64,000 bases of DNA from Flavobacterium sp. I3-2 (GCF_013389595.1 NZ_CP058306.1:1488001-1552000); one strand, 5' to 3'. Positions 44,618 through 53,980 are shown, counted from the stretch's first letter. The notes: generated by a model from the letters alone, not told the origin. Numbers and translations: made by a program.

Positions 44618-45973
44618 ATGAATATAGCAACTTTAAAAAATGTGTTTTTTATCGGAATCGGTGGAATCGGTATGAGTGCTATTGCTCGTTATTTTCATCG
44701 TTTAGGAAAAAATGTAGCAGGTTATGATAAAACGCGTACGCATTTAACAGATGAGTTAGAAGCTGAAGGAATTGCGATTCATTTCGAAGATAATTTAGAA
44801 TTAATTTCAAAAGCGTTTTTTGATAGAGATGAAACGTTGGTGGTGATCACACCAGCAATTCCTAAAAATCATAGCGAATGGAATTATTTTATTGATAATA
44901 ATTTTGAAATAAAAAAACGTGCCGAAGTTTTAGGTTTAATTACCGAAAATTCATTCTGTTTTGCAGTTTCGGGTACGCATGGTAAAACAACGACTTCGAG
45001 TATGTTAGCTCATATTTTATTTCAAAATAAAGTTGATGTAACCTCGTTTTTAGGAGGTGTTTTAGAGAATTATAATTCAAATTTAGTTGGCGAAGGTAAG
45101 ACAGTTACTGTGGTTGAAGCCGATGAATTTGATAGATCTTTCTTACATTTGCACCCCAATATTGCGTGCGTGATTTCTAACGATGCGGATCATTTAGATA
45201 TTTACGGAACAAATGATGCAATTAAAGAATCGTTTAGAGAATTTGCAGCTAAAGTTTCAGACAAAGACAATTTGTTTGTAGCTAACCATGTCGCAATTGA
45301 CGGAACTAAAGTCGGAATCAATTCAAATGCTGATATTGTTGCTGAAAATTTGAGAATTGAAAATGGAATGCGTGTTTTTGATTTGCGTTTTGAAAACGAA
45401 ACAATCAAAGATATTCATTTACAGATGCCAGGCGAACATAACGTTATGAATGCAAGTTTAGCTATTTCAATGGCACGTAAATATGGATTGACTGCAGAAC
45501 AAATTAAAAAAGCATTAGCAACATTTAGTGGAGTTCGCAGAAGATTTTCATTCAAAGTGAGAACAGAAAAATGTGTATATATCGATGATTATGCACATCA
45601 TCCAACAGAAATAAAAGCTGTTTATAGTGCTGTTCGCGAATTGTATCCGAATAAAAAAATTGTAGCTGTTTTTCAACCGCATTTGTTCAGTAGAACCAAT
45701 GATTTTATGGATGATTTTGCAGCGAGTTTATCCAAATTTGATGAAATTTATTTGTTAGATATTTATCCTGCTCGTGAGTTGCCAATGGAAGGTGTTACAT
45801 CACAAGTGCTTTTAGATAAGATGACAAATAATAATAAAAAGTTGATTTCTAAAAAAGAACTTTTACAATTTGTTTCAGAAACCAACGAAGAAGTTTTAGT
45901 TACCATCGGAGCAGGTGATATTGGAGAAATGGTAGATGATATTAAAGCGATTTTAGAAAATAGATTAAAATAA
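44618..45973 (+). CDS. murC: UDP-MurNAc:L-alanine ligase
   Basis: 451 residues. GIGGIGMSAIARYF for UDP binding, P-loop GTHGKTTT from residue 119, EADEFDRSFLHL, DADHLD and YIDDYAHHPTEI, the diagnostic MurC block. First step of stem-peptide assembly. In this cluster murC lies after murG and directly before ftsQ. Confidence 0.97.
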   Translation: MNIATLKNVFFIGIGGIGMSAIARYFHRLGKNVAGYDKTRTHLTDELEAEGIAIHFEDNLELISKAFFDRDETLVVITPAIPKNHSEWNYFIDNNFEIKKRAEVLGLITENSFCFAVSGTHGKTTTSSMLAHILFQNKVDVTSFLGGVLENYNSNLVGEGKTVTVVEADEFDRSFLHLHPNIACVISNDADHLDIYGTNDAIKESFREFAAKVSDKDNLFVANHVAIDGTKVGINSNADIVAENLRIENGMRVFDLRFENETIKDIHLQMPGEHNVMNASLAISMARKYGLTAEQIKKALATFSGVRRRFSFKVRTEKCVYIDDYAHHPTEIKAVYSAVRELYPNKKIVAVFQPHLFSRTNDFMDDFAASLSKFDEIYLLDIYPARELPMEGVTSQVLLDKMTNNNKKLISKKELLQFVSETNEEVLVTIGAGDIGEMVDDIKAILENRLK

Positions 45974-45977
45974 GAAA

Positions 45978-46703
45978 ATGTTAAAAAAAATCAACTGGTT
46001 CGATGTGTATTTAGTGCTTAGTATTTTTGCACTAGTTGGACTATTTGTTTTTGCGCAATCGCGTTCAAAACAAAGAACAGTTGATGCTATTGAAGTGAAA
46101 TTTTTAAGTAATAATAACCATTTTATAACACAAGAAATGGTTAATAACTTGTTAATACAAAATTTTCCAAATGCGACCAACGTATTTAAAGATGAATTAG
46201 ATTTGAATAAGTTGGAGCAAGAACTGCAAAAAAATGAAATGATTGCGTCGTCACAAGTATATTTTGATGCGAATGGAGTTTTAAATGCAGAAGTAGTTCA
46301 AAAGACAGCAATAGCACGAGTTCTTACAGAAAACGGTTCGTATTACATTGACAAACAAGGAGGAAAGATGCCATTATCTAATCATTTTAGTGCGCATGTT
46401 CCTGTAGTTTTGGGTAAGGTTTCTGATCGAAATAGATCGGAATTTATTCGAATGTTGAATGTTATTTTTGAAGACGATTTTCTTAAAAAGAGTATTACTG
46501 GAATTAAAATAAATCCAGATCAAAGTTTGAATTTGACGGTTCGAGAATATGATTACAATTTAGAGTTTGGTAGATTAACAGAAGTTGAAAAGAAATTTAA
46601 TAATTATAAAGCTTTTCTTCACTATTCAAAAAACGATACCATTGTACCTTATTACAAGAACGTGAATTTAAGATTTACTGAACAAGTTATTTGCACCAAA
46701 TAA
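45978..46703 (+). CDS. ftsQ: Cell-division protein FtsQ
   Basis: 241 residues: short cytoplasmic tip, one membrane helix (about 10-27), then a POTRA-like part (AIEVKFLSNNNHFITQEMVNNLL) and a beta domain (YYIDKQGGKMPLSNHFSAHVPVVLG). Bacteroidetes FtsQ are diverged, but position between murC and ftsA and topology agree. Links early and late divisome proteins. Confidence 0.88.
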   Translation: MLKKINWFDVYLVLSIFALVGLFVFAQSRSKQRTVDAIEVKFLSNNNHFITQEMVNNLLIQNFPNATNVFKDELDLNKLEQELQKNEMIASSQVYFDANGVLNAEVVQKTAIARVLTENGSYYIDKQGGKMPLSNHFSAHVPVVLGKVSDRNRSEFIRMLNVIFEDDFLKKSITGIKINPDQSLNLTVREYDYNLEFGRLTEVEKKFNNYKAFLHYSKNDTIVPYYKNVNLRFTEQVICTK

Positions 46704-46710
46704 AATTATT

Positions 46711-48123
46711 ATGAACAAGAACAATATCGCTGTAGGTTTAGACATCGGAACAACTAAAATTGTTGCGATGGTTGGAAAAAGAAACGAGTACGGAAAGCTC
46801 GAAATCTTAGGAGTAGGAAATGCCAAAAGTTTAGGTGTTAAAAGAGGTGTTGTTAATAATATTACACAAACAATTCAATCGATTCAAAACGCAGTTGCAT
46901 TAGCAGAAGCAGAATCGGGATATAAAATTAAAGATGTTGTTGTTGGTATTGCTGGTCAACATATCAGAAGTATTCAACATCATGAATATATTAGTAGAGA
47001 AAATCCAGATAATGTGATTTCTGATGCTGATATTGAATTATTGATTAATCAGGTTCAGAAATTAACCATGTTACCTGGAGAAGAAATTATTCACGTGCTT
47101 CCGCAAGAATTCAAAATTGACGACGAAGCAGGTATCAAAGAGCCAATCGGAATGTACGGTCGCAGATTAGAAGCAAGCTTCCATGTAGTTGTTGGTCAAT
47201 CTTCTTCAATCCGTAACGCAGGACGTTGTGTAAAAGATGCAGGTTTAGAATTGTCTGGTTTAACATTAGAACCTTTGGCGTCTGCAGAAGCTGTTTTAAG
47301 TCAAGAAGAAAAAGAAGCTGGTGTTGCATTAATTGATATAGGTGGAGGAACAACAGATTTAGCAATTTTTAAAGATGGAATTATCCGTCATACAGCTGTA
47401 GTTCCTTTCGGAGGAAATGTAATTACAGAAGATATTAAAGAAGGTTGTTCAATCATCGAAAAGCAAGCAGAACTATTAAAAACACGTTTTGGTTCGGCTT
47501 GGCCAGGAGAAAACAGAGATAACGAAATTGTATCAATTCCAGGTTTACGTGGTCAAGATGCAAAAGAAATTTCTTTAAAAAATCTTTCTAAAATTATTCA
47601 CGCTCGTGTGGTTGAAATTATTGAAATGATTTTCTCTGAAATCAAAGCTTACGGATATGATAATCCACGTAAAAAATTAATTGCAGGGATTGTGTTAACA
47701 GGCGGTGGTTCTGAATTAAAACATATCAAGCAATTAGTAGAATACATCACGGGAATTGATACACGTATCGGATTTCCAAACGAGCATATTGCTGGAGATT
47801 CTGCAAAAGTTGTGGCAAGACCTTTATATGCAACAGGAGTTGGTTTAACCATGGAAAGTGATTTAAATAATTCTAGAAGTCAGATTTATGTAAAAGGTCA
47901 TGAAAATGATGATTATTATCAAGTTGCTAAAACCACTGTTGTAACTCAAACGGTTAATACCGTTACAGAAATTGAACAAGAACAAGTTGTTATAAAAGAA
48001 AAAGAAACAGAAATGATTATCGAAAACGAAGTAGAAAAACCTTCGACTGTAGATAATATAAAAGGAAGATTTTTTGGTAATTTTTTATCTAAGTTTAAAG
48101 AATTTATCGATAAGTCAGAATAA
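46711..48123 (+). CDS. ftsA: Cell-division protein FtsA
   Basis: 470 residues. Actin-fold ATPase: AVGLDIGTTKIVAMVG, the 1C domain (VVGIAGQHIRSI), IDIGGGTTDLAIF and the TGGGSELKHI loop. It ends in a likely amphipathic membrane-targeting helix (GRFFGNFLSKFKEFIDK). Tethers FtsZ to the membrane. A Glu-rich linker of ~50 residues before the helix is longer than in E. coli. Sixteen bases before ftsZ. Confidence 0.96.
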   Translation: MNKNNIAVGLDIGTTKIVAMVGKRNEYGKLEILGVGNAKSLGVKRGVVNNITQTIQSIQNAVALAEAESGYKIKDVVVGIAGQHIRSIQHHEYISRENPDNVISDADIELLINQVQKLTMLPGEEIIHVLPQEFKIDDEAGIKEPIGMYGRRLEASFHVVVGQSSSIRNAGRCVKDAGLELSGLTLEPLASAEAVLSQEEKEAGVALIDIGGGTTDLAIFKDGIIRHTAVVPFGGNVITEDIKEGCSIIEKQAELLKTRFGSAWPGENRDNEIVSIPGLRGQDAKEISLKNLSKIIHARVVEIIEMIFSEIKAYGYDNPRKKLIAGIVLTGGGSELKHIKQLVEYITGIDTRIGFPNEHIAGDSAKVVARPLYATGVGLTMESDLNNSRSQIYVKGHENDDYYQVAKTTVVTQTVNTVTEIEQEQVVIKEKETEMIIENEVEKPSTVDNIKGRFFGNFLSKFKEFIDKSE

Positions 48124-48139
48124 ATAAACCGCATAGAAA

Positions 48140-50107
48140 ATGGATAACACATTTGAAAACATCACATTTGATTTGCCAAAAAATCAATCAAATGTAATTA
48201 AAGTAATCGGAGTTGGCGGTGGCGGTAGTAATGCCATTAACCACATGTTTAGCCAAGGGATTAAAGGAGTTGACTTTGTTGTTTGTAATACAGACGCACA
48301 AGCACTTCAAAACAGTACTGTTCCTACAAAAATTCAGTTAGGTGTTGCTCTAACAGAAGGTTTAGGTGCTGGTGCAAATCCTGATGTTGGTCAACAATCT
48401 GCATTAGAAAGTATTGAAGAGATTGAACAATTATTAGACACAAATACCAAAATGGTTTTCATTACCGCTGGTATGGGTGGTGGTACAGGTACAGGTGCTG
48501 CTCCGGTAATTGCGCAATTGTCTAAAGAAAGAGATATATTAACAGTTGGTATCGTTACGATTCCTTTTCAATTCGAAGGTAAAGTTCGTCAAGAACAAGC
48601 TTTACGCGGAGTTGAGAAATTAAGAAAAGTTGTCGATTCTCTAATTGTTATCAATAACAATAAATTAAGAGAAGTTTACGGAAACTTAGGATTTAAAGCT
48701 GGTTTCTCTAAAGCTGATGAAGTTTTAGCAACTGCTTCTCGTGGTATTGCTGAAGTTATTACACATCACTACACGCAAAATATCGATTTAAAAGATGCTA
48801 AAACTGTTTTGTCAAACAGTGGAACTGCAATAATGGGTTCGTCTTTGGCTTCTGGTGAAAATAGAGCAAAAGAAGCTATTGTTTCTGCTTTAGATTCTCC
48901 ATTGTTAAACGATAACAAAATTACAGGTGCTAAAAACGTATTGTTATTAATTGTTTCTGGTGAGAATGAAATCACGATTGATGAAATCGGAGAAATCAAC
49001 GACCACATCCAGATGGAAGCAGGTCATAATGCAAACATCATTATGGGAGTTGGTGAAGATGAAACTTTAGGTGATTCTATCGCTGTAACAATTATTGCAA
49101 CGGGTTTTAATGTTGAGCAACAACAAGAAATTGTGAGCTCATCAGAACCAAATAAAATTATTCATGTTTTAGGAGATGAGCAAAGAGTAACGGCTAATTT
49201 AACACAGCCAAACGTACCAACTTTTTCTGCACCATCACCAGAACAACCTTTACAAAACAATGGATTTTCCAATGCAGGAAGAATCGTTTACGGATTAGAA
49301 GATGATTTGCAAATTACTTCTAATTCAGACGTTGAAAAAAAAACAATAGTTCAAACTACTAATCCAGTTGCTCATGCGGTTGCAACTCCAGTAGTGGAAC
49401 AAGTTGTTAATCCAGCGATAAACGAGCAACCTCAGTTTGAAATTAAACAAATTAAAACACAGGATATTAGAGATATTCAGGTGATTGACCCACAATTTAT
49501 AATTGTAAAACCTAAACCTGTTATTGAAGAACCTGCAATACAATTTACATTTGATATTCATCAACAAGAGCGTGAATTTGAAGGGCAACATGAAATGTTT
49601 TCAAATCAAGAATTAAATTTCTTTACGAATAACGAACCAGAAATGGTAATTCCTGTTCAAGAAGAAAAAGTTGAAGAATTGAAAAATCCAAATGAAGTAA
49701 TTCGTTATTCTTTGGATGATTACATGGAAGTTGAAGAGAAATTGACAAAGAAAGTTGCTGTTGAAGAAATGGAAGATGACTTTGGTTTTACAGTTCGTAC
49801 AGAAACTTCAATTCCAAATTCAATCAGAACTTCAGATGAAATCTCACCAATTGATTTATCTATTAATGATATATTAAAAGGTCGTGCAGAAGAAAGAAAA
49901 CGTAAGATGAAAGACTTCAATCATAAGTTCAATAACGTAAACGCGCAATTGAATGATTTGGAGAAAGAACCAGCTTACAAAAGAATGGGAGTTGATTTGT
50001 ATTCAAATACTTCAAGTCAGACTTCAAGAATGTCTTTAGGTACGGATAGTAACAACGATTTGCAATTACGTTCAAATAATTCATTCTTACATGATAATGT
50101 AGATTAG
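48140..50107 (+). CDS. ftsZ: Tubulin-like division protein FtsZ
   Basis: 655 residues. GTPase domain with [13 protein letters not shown], the tubulin signature [10 protein letters not shown] from 113, [10 protein letters not shown] and the T7 region [18 protein letters not shown]. After about residue 330 comes a very long, Glu/Gln/Pro-rich unstructured linker, and the protein ends [10 protein letters not shown], probably the FtsA-contacting tail. Roughly half the protein is linker. Forms the division ring. Last gene of the cluster, followed by a hairpin. Confidence 0.97.
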   Translation: MDNTFENITFDLPKNQSNVIKVIGVGGGGSNAINHMFSQGIKGVDFVVCNTDAQALQNSTVPTKIQLGVALTEGLGAGANPDVGQQSALESIEEIEQLLDTNTKMVFITAGMGGGTGTGAAPVIAQLSKERDILTVGIVTIPFQFEGKVRQEQALRGVEKLRKVVDSLIVINNNKLREVYGNLGFKAGFSKADEVLATASRGIAEVITHHYTQNIDLKDAKTVLSNSGTAIMGSSLASGENRAKEAIVSALDSPLLNDNKITGAKNVLLLIVSGENEITIDEIGEINDHIQMEAGHNANIIMGVGEDETLGDSIAVTIIATGFNVEQQQEIVSSSEPNKIIHVLGDEQRVTANLTQPNVPTFSAPSPEQPLQNNGFSNAGRIVYGLEDDLQITSNSDVEKKTIVQTTNPVAHAVATPVVEQVVNPAINEQPQFEIKQIKTQDIRDIQVIDPQFIIVKPKPVIEEPAIQFTFDIHQQEREFEGQHEMFSNQELNFFTNNEPEMVIPVQEEKVEELKNPNEVIRYSLDDYMEVEEKLTKKVAVEEMEDDFGFTVRTETSIPNSIRTSDEISPIDLSINDILKGRAEERKRKMKDFNHKFNNVNAQLNDLEKEPAYKRMGVDLYSNTSSQTSRMSLGTDSNNDLQLRSNNSFLHDNVD

Positions 50108-50129
50108 TTATAGATTAGATTAATATTTA

Positions 50130-50167
50130 CTAAACCCAAAATAACATCGCTTATTTTGGGTTTTTTA
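50130..50167 (+). terminator. Terminator of the division cluster
   Basis: AAACCCAAAATAA / TTATTTTGGGTTT stem (13 pairs) with a T run. Confidence 0.88.
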
Positions 50168-50168
50168 A

Positions 50169-50176
50169 TACCTTTG
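50169..50176 (+). promoter_or_regulatory. -7 box (TACCTTTG) of the YqeY-like gene
   Basis: TAnnTTTG match immediately after the ftsZ terminator, 21 bases before the next start. Confidence 0.5.
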
Positions 50177-50197
50177 TAGAAACTAAAAAAAAGTAAA

Positions 50198-50647
50198 ATG
50201 AGTTTACAGACTAAAATAATGGATGCATTGAAAGATGCAATGAAATCAAAAAATCAGGTTGCTTTAGAATCATTAAGAGCTGTAAAATCTGAATTGTTAT
50301 TAGCTCAAACTTCTGGAACAGGAGCAGAAATGACAGAAGAGGACGAGATTAAAATCTTACAGAAATTAGTAAAACAACGTAAAGATAGTGCTGCGATTTT
50401 CACCGAACAAGGACGTGCAGATTTAGCTGAACCAGAATTGGCTCAGGCGGCTGTTATTGAACAGTTTTTACCAGCTCAATTATCTGTAGAAGAAGTTGAA
50501 GCAATTGTAGGTCAAATTATCTCAGAAGGTGGTTTTGCAGGTATGGGTGCTATGGGGCAAGTTATGGGATTAGCAAATGCAAAATTAGCAGGTTCTGCAG
50601 ACGGAAAAACCATTTCTACCGTAGTTAAAAAATTACTTACAGCATAA
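50198..50647 (+). CDS. GatB/YqeY-domain protein
   Basis: 149 residues, all helical: LKDAMKSKNQVALESLRAVKSELLLAQ at the start, KLVKQRKDSAAIFTEQGRADLAEPELAQAAVIEQFLP in the middle and GAMGQVMGLANAKLAGSADGKTISTVVKKLL at the end. The free-standing form of the GatB tail domain, which can contact tRNA; exact role unknown. It sits four bases before a tRNA gene, so they are likely cotranscribed. Confidence 0.92.
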   Translation: MSLQTKIMDALKDAMKSKNQVALESLRAVKSELLLAQTSGTGAEMTEEDEIKILQKLVKQRKDSAAIFTEQGRADLAEPELAQAAVIEQFLPAQLSVEEVEAIVGQIISEGGFAGMGAMGQVMGLANAKLAGSADGKTISTVVKKLLTA

Positions 50648-50651
50648 TATT

Positions 50652-50727
50652 GGCTGCGTAGTTCAATTGGATAGAATATCAGATTCCGGTTCTGACGATG
50701 TGGGTTCGAATCCCGTCGCAGTCACCA
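50652..50727 (+). tRNA. tRNA-Arg (anticodon CCG)
   Basis: 76 bases with encoded CCA. Acceptor GGCTGCG pairs with CGCAGTC (one G-T). D-arm GTTC/GAAT, anticodon stem TCAGA/TCTGA around loop TTCCGGT (anticodon CCG, reading CGG), T-loop TTCGAAT. A hairpin terminator follows at once. Confidence 0.95.
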
Positions 50728-50759
50728 AAGTCACTCAATTACGAGTGGCTTTTTGTTTT
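50727..50759 (+). terminator. Terminator of the YqeY-tRNA unit
   Basis: AAAGTCACTC / GAGTGGCTTT stem (one wobble pair) with a T run directly after the tRNA CCA end. Confidence 0.75.
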
Positions 50760-50813
50760 TTAAGATTTGATGTTTTCTTTGTATCTTGTTTTTATAATTT
50801 ATGTTATATAAAG

Positions 50814-51410
50814 ATGAAAAAAATATCCTTAACTCAATTGGTTAATTATCAATTGACCATACTTTTGGTATTGATGTCTATAGGTTGTTCAATTGGAAAA
50901 TCTAATAAAGTAGATGACAATATAAATTTAATTTTAATTAAAAATTATTATTCAAAATATAAATCTGATATAAACAAATATCAATATTTTAGTTTACATT
51001 CTTATGAATTGGATAGTGTAAATTTAAAAGTGTATAAAATTAGTCCCGAATACAATAAAATAGTTTTGAGCCCTGATGGTGATGGATATTTTCCAAAAGA
51101 TTATATTCAATATAAAAATAAAATTTTTTTTATTGAAGGTGAAATTACGACTCAGCCTTCTAATAAAGTTTTTGCATTTTTAAAACATAGAAACCTCATA
51201 GATTCGACAATGTACAAAGTTTCTCGTGGAATGATTGATTTTAAAGATGTAAATGATACAGACGGTAAGATTTTAAGTATAAATAGCACAAAAGTTGCAT
51301 CGTATGTAGTTTGTACACTAAATAATAAAATACTTAATCAATGTAGAACTAATAAATCTGAAGTTTCTGCTAAAAATATTCAAAAAGGTATGAAAGAAGT
51401 TTGTAATTAA
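50814..51410 (+). CDS. Lipoprotein of unknown function
   Basis: 198 residues from the ATG at 50814; longer readings would start inside the tRNA and its terminator and are rejected. Lipoprotein-type signal LLVLMSIGCSIGKS. The mature part is Lys/Asn/Tyr-rich with no recognised family. First of four unrelated or weakly related lipoprotein/membrane genes in a variable stretch after the tRNA. Confidence 0.6.
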   Translation: MKKISLTQLVNYQLTILLVLMSIGCSIGKSNKVDDNINLILIKNYYSKYKSDINKYQYFSLHSYELDSVNLKVYKISPEYNKIVLSPDGDGYFPKDYIQYKNKIFFIEGEITTQPSNKVFAFLKHRNLIDSTMYKVSRGMIDFKDVNDTDGKILSINSTKVASYVVCTLNNKILNQCRTNKSEVSAKNIQKGMKEVCN

Positions 51411-51494
51411 TTTGAATATAAGTATACAAAAAATGATTGAGTTTTAATAAAAATAGAAAAAACTTATCAAAAATGTTTGATTTTAGAATATTCA

Positions 51495-51902
51495 ATGAAA
51501 AAACAAAATATATCTCTCTCAATTGTCTTTACGGTTGTTTTTATAATCATAAATGTTTATTCAGTTAATAAATATTTTATTTATACCGAAGTTTTAAGCG
51601 ACGGTAAAAACGTAAGTTATACGTATTTGAATAAAACGATTCATAGCGGAGGAAAAGGTAAATATTATATTATGGAAGTTGAATTCGATAACAGAGTTTA
51701 TGATGTTTCTTTAACTGAAAAACAACTTTCTGAAATTGATAAAAGGAATTATCCAAAATTATTTCTAACGAAACAGGATGGGTTAATTACAGACTGGAAT
51801 TTAATTTTAGCTAAAAGAGTTATTGTTGTAACTGCAATTGGATTTTTAATTTCCGTTGTTTCATTTTTTGTTTTGATATCAAGAAGAAAGAAGTTAAAAT
51901 AA
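51495..51902 (+). CDS. Two-helix membrane protein with external domain
   Basis: 135 residues from the ATG at 51495. One helix near the start (about 8-25), an ~80-residue beta-rich domain (YFIYTEVLSDGKNVSYTYLN...YIMEVEFDNRVYDVSLTEKQL) and a second helix near the end (108-128) followed by RRKK. The layout resembles DUF3592-like proteins, but I cannot confirm that. Function unknown. Confidence 0.55.
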   Translation: MKKQNISLSIVFTVVFIIINVYSVNKYFIYTEVLSDGKNVSYTYLNKTIHSGGKGKYYIMEVEFDNRVYDVSLTEKQLSEIDKRNYPKLFLTKQDGLITDWNLILAKRVIVVTAIGFLISVVSFFVLISRRKKLK

Positions 51903-51938
51903 GTTATAATTTTACGATAGCTTCTTTTTTATTAAATG

Positions 51939-51960
51939 GCACGGATTGCAAATTCGCAAC
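51939..51960 (-). repeat. Dispersed palindromic repeat, copy A (reverse)
   Basis: GCACGGATTGCAAATTCGCAAC; its reverse complement matches the repeat at 53531 over GATTTGCAATCCGTGC with few changes. Part of a small family seen four times between 51.9 and 53.6 kb. Confidence 0.5.
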
Positions 51961-51988
51961 ATATGAATTATTATAATACTTATACACC

Positions 51989-52738
51989 ATGAGCTCATTC
52001 AAGAATAGATTTTTTTTAATTATATTTATTTCATTTTTTTTGACAAAATGTAAAAAAGAAGATAACTATACTGGAATTCTTAAAATTGATAACCAATATA
52101 AATTTAGTCACAAAGAGAGTTTTAAAATAAAAAATGACACATTAAATACAAAAGTAGATTTATTTTATCTTAATAAAAGTGATTCTATTTTTATGATTGA
52201 AGAAAAGAAAAATAATGATTATCTACTTAAGGCTTATGGCTGGTCAAATAATATGGGGAAAATTGGACATTGGCATTATGAAAAGTTATTAGATAATAAA
52301 TTCAAAACAGATAGTGTCGTAAATTATGTAAATAATTGTAATGAGCAATTAATAAATGATTTAAAAATTTTTGACAATGGAACGATTAATAAATCTAAAG
52401 GCTATTCCTATGAAATAAAGATGAATAATAATATTAAAATTAAAGACACTTTAAAAATTAATATTGAATTGTTCTATGATACTTTAGCTTTTGAAAAACC
52501 ATTAAAACCATTTTTTATTTTTAAACCAATTAATAAAAATGACTTTTGTAATGCGTCTAATCTAGTTATTGATAAATTTCTAATTGATAACAATAAAATT
52601 GAAATGAATTTTATAATCGATAGAATAGGTAATCATACTTTTTATGGTTTTTATTATTTACCCTATAAGAATCAAATCGGAATAGACAAAATTAGTACTA
52701 AACAGATTTTTATTGAGATGAATTTTACTTGTAATTAA
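51989..52738 (+). CDS. Lipoprotein of unknown function
   Basis: 249 residues; signal and lipobox-like FFLTKCKKEDN. The mature part is Lys/Asn-rich with alternating strands (LKTYG-like, SYEIKMNNNIKIKDTLKINIELFYD, NHTFYGFYYLPYKN). No family recognised. AT content and amino-acid bias are higher than in the core genes around, consistent with a variable region. Confidence 0.6.
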   Translation: MSSFKNRFFLIIFISFFLTKCKKEDNYTGILKIDNQYKFSHKESFKIKNDTLNTKVDLFYLNKSDSIFMIEEKKNNDYLLKAYGWSNNMGKIGHWHYEKLLDNKFKTDSVVNYVNNCNEQLINDLKIFDNGTINKSKGYSYEIKMNNNIKIKDTLKINIELFYDTLAFEKPLKPFFIFKPINKNDFCNASNLVIDKFLIDNNKIEMNFIIDRIGNHTFYGFYYLPYKNQIGIDKISTKQIFIEMNFTCN

Positions 52739-52779
52739 TGCTTAAATAGCTGGAAATTAAACTGATATCGCGGGTTTAA

Positions 52780-52794
52780 GGTGCGAATCAGCGC
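52780..52794 (-). repeat. Dispersed palindromic repeat, partial copy B (reverse)
   Basis: Reverse complement GCGCTGATTCGCACC matches the start of the repeat at 53531 (GCGCTGATTTGCA). Confidence 0.35.
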
Positions 52795-52839
52795 AGTCTG
52801 GATAGTATTCATAATAGTAATAATAAATAGATTTAAAAA

Positions 52840-53316
52840 ATGATGAGATATTTTATTTTTTTTATAAGTTTCTTTTTAATAAGCTGCAAAAAAGACATTA
52901 AGTCATCTAAACAATTAGATTATAGACTAAAAAGTAACATTGATACTTTTTTTGAATTTCCAGATACAGTTAAGGTTGGGGAAAAAAACATAGCTAACAT
53001 TTCTTTCTATAACCGAACTTTCGACACTATAATAGAACCTAGAATAAAAGGATACGTACCATTTAGAATTCTTTTGTTTTCTGAGTTTTATCCTGAAAAT
53101 ATTAAAATAAATAAACAAAGAGTATTTAGTGATTCTATATTACTTGATTCTAATAAAATAAAAATATCTTATAAATTCGATGATATTGGAACTTATCGTA
53201 TTGGTGGATTAGTACGTGATGAATTATTTTACGATTATAGATTTATTAGTAGAGACAGTTTTATGCTTTTCAAAGCGGCTAAAATTATTACAAAACAAGT
53301 TGTTGTAATTGAGTAA
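52840..53316 (+). CDS. Lipoprotein, possible DUF1573-like
   Basis: 158 residues; lipobox FFLISCKKDIK after a short signal (ATG 52840 or 52843). The mature domain (FEFPDTVKVGEKNIANISFYNRTFDTIIEPRIKGYVPFRIL...) looks like a small Ig-like fold, roughly as in DUF1573-type proteins; weak. Unknown function. Followed by the repeat array. Confidence 0.55.
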   Translation: MMRYFIFFISFFLISCKKDIKSSKQLDYRLKSNIDTFFEFPDTVKVGEKNIANISFYNRTFDTIIEPRIKGYVPFRILLFSEFYPENIKINKQRVFSDSILLDSNKIKISYKFDDIGTYRIGGLVRDELFYDYRFISRDSFMLFKAAKIITKQVVVIE

Positions 53317-53340
53317 GACACTCATTCTAATCACTATAAC

Positions 53341-53359
53341 GCGGATTTACAATCCGTCC
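53341..53359 (+). repeat. Dispersed palindromic repeat, copy C
   Basis: GCGGATTTACAATCCGTCC followed by a T run; GGATTTACAATCC is a near-palindrome. It borders the 21-bp array on the left. Confidence 0.55.
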
Positions 53360-53371
53360 TTTTTTTAGCTG

Positions 53372-53518
53372 AGTAATACAAGTTGAAGTATGAAACACAC
53401 AATATGAAGTGTGAAACACACAAATCGAACGTTGAGGAATACAAATTGAACTGCAAAACACACAATTCGAACGCAGAGTAATACAATATGAAGTGTGAAA
53501 CACACAGGTTGAATTGCG
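53372..53518 (+). repeat. Array of seven contiguous 21-bp degenerate repeats
   Basis: Seven units of exactly 21 bp with no spacers. Fixed positions are A1, A5, ACA at 7-9 and GAA at 14-16. Two unit types occur: 'AGTAATACAA' starts (units 1, 6, and AGGAATACAA in 4) and 'AAACACACAA' starts (units 2, 3, 5, 7). Flanked on both sides by copies of the same palindromic repeat. No gene inside; reading frames on the minus strand are a by-product of the 21-bp period. Confidence 0.9.
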
Positions 53519-53530
53519 AAATAACCAAAA

Positions 53531-53551
53531 GCGCTGATTTGCAATCCGTGC
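53531..53551 (+). repeat. Dispersed palindromic repeat, copy D
   Basis: GCGCTGATTTGCAATCCGTGC followed by a T run; borders the 21-bp array on the right. Confidence 0.55.
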
Positions 53552-53590
53552 TTTTTTTTATTAATTTTAGAAAAGCTATTATGAAAAAAT

Positions 53591-53980
53591 ATGAATGAAT
53601 TTATAATTAAGGCTAATGATTACTTTAACAACGATGATTTTTCAAGTGCCTTTTCTGTATATAAAAAAGCAATCGAAAATGGAGCTTTTGAGGATAAAGA
53701 AGAACTTTCTGAAATATATAATTTACTTGGTTTGATTAGTGTCTTTGATAGAACTGTTGATACTATGGATGAAACGGGACTGTTTTATTTTAAAAAATCT
53801 TTAGAAATTAATTCAGAAAATATTTCAGCACTGGTTAATATTATTACTTGCTTTGGCGATCTTCCTGAAGATCATAAAGATGTTGAGATTACTAAGCAAG
53901 CGATTGAAAAATTAAAAGTATTGAGTTATGACTTTACGGTTATTGAAATTCAAAAAATAAATAAAATCCTAGCTATCTAA
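53591..53980 (+). CDS. TPR-like cytoplasmic protein
   Basis: 129 residues, no signal peptide, all-helical. Two to three tetratricopeptide-like units: KANDYFNNDDFSSAFSVYKKAIENGA, EIYNLLGLISVFD... and LFYFKKSLEINSENISALVNIITCF. A protein-contact scaffold; partner unknown. Ends before a bidirectional hairpin. Confidence 0.65.
   Translation: MNEFIIKANDYFNNDDFSSAFSVYKKAIENGAFEDKEELSEIYNLLGLISVFDRTVDTMDETGLFYFKKSLEINSENISALVNIITCFGDLPEDHKDVEITKQAIEKLKVLSYDFTVIEIQKINKILAI

Noticed and set aside
34557..50107. Missing murB, ddl or murF inside the division cluster as a sign of gene loss
   Set aside because: In Flavobacteriaceae these genes commonly lie elsewhere; the order seen here is the usual one for the family.
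53372..53518. CRISPR array
   Set aside because: Units are contiguous with no spacers, degenerate, and no cas genes occur in the window.
53334..53528. A 64-codon minus-strand frame inside the 21-bp repeat array
   Set aside because: The frame is open only because the repeat period is a multiple of three. The product is a low-complexity run of hydrophobic heptads with no start context or homologue-like features.
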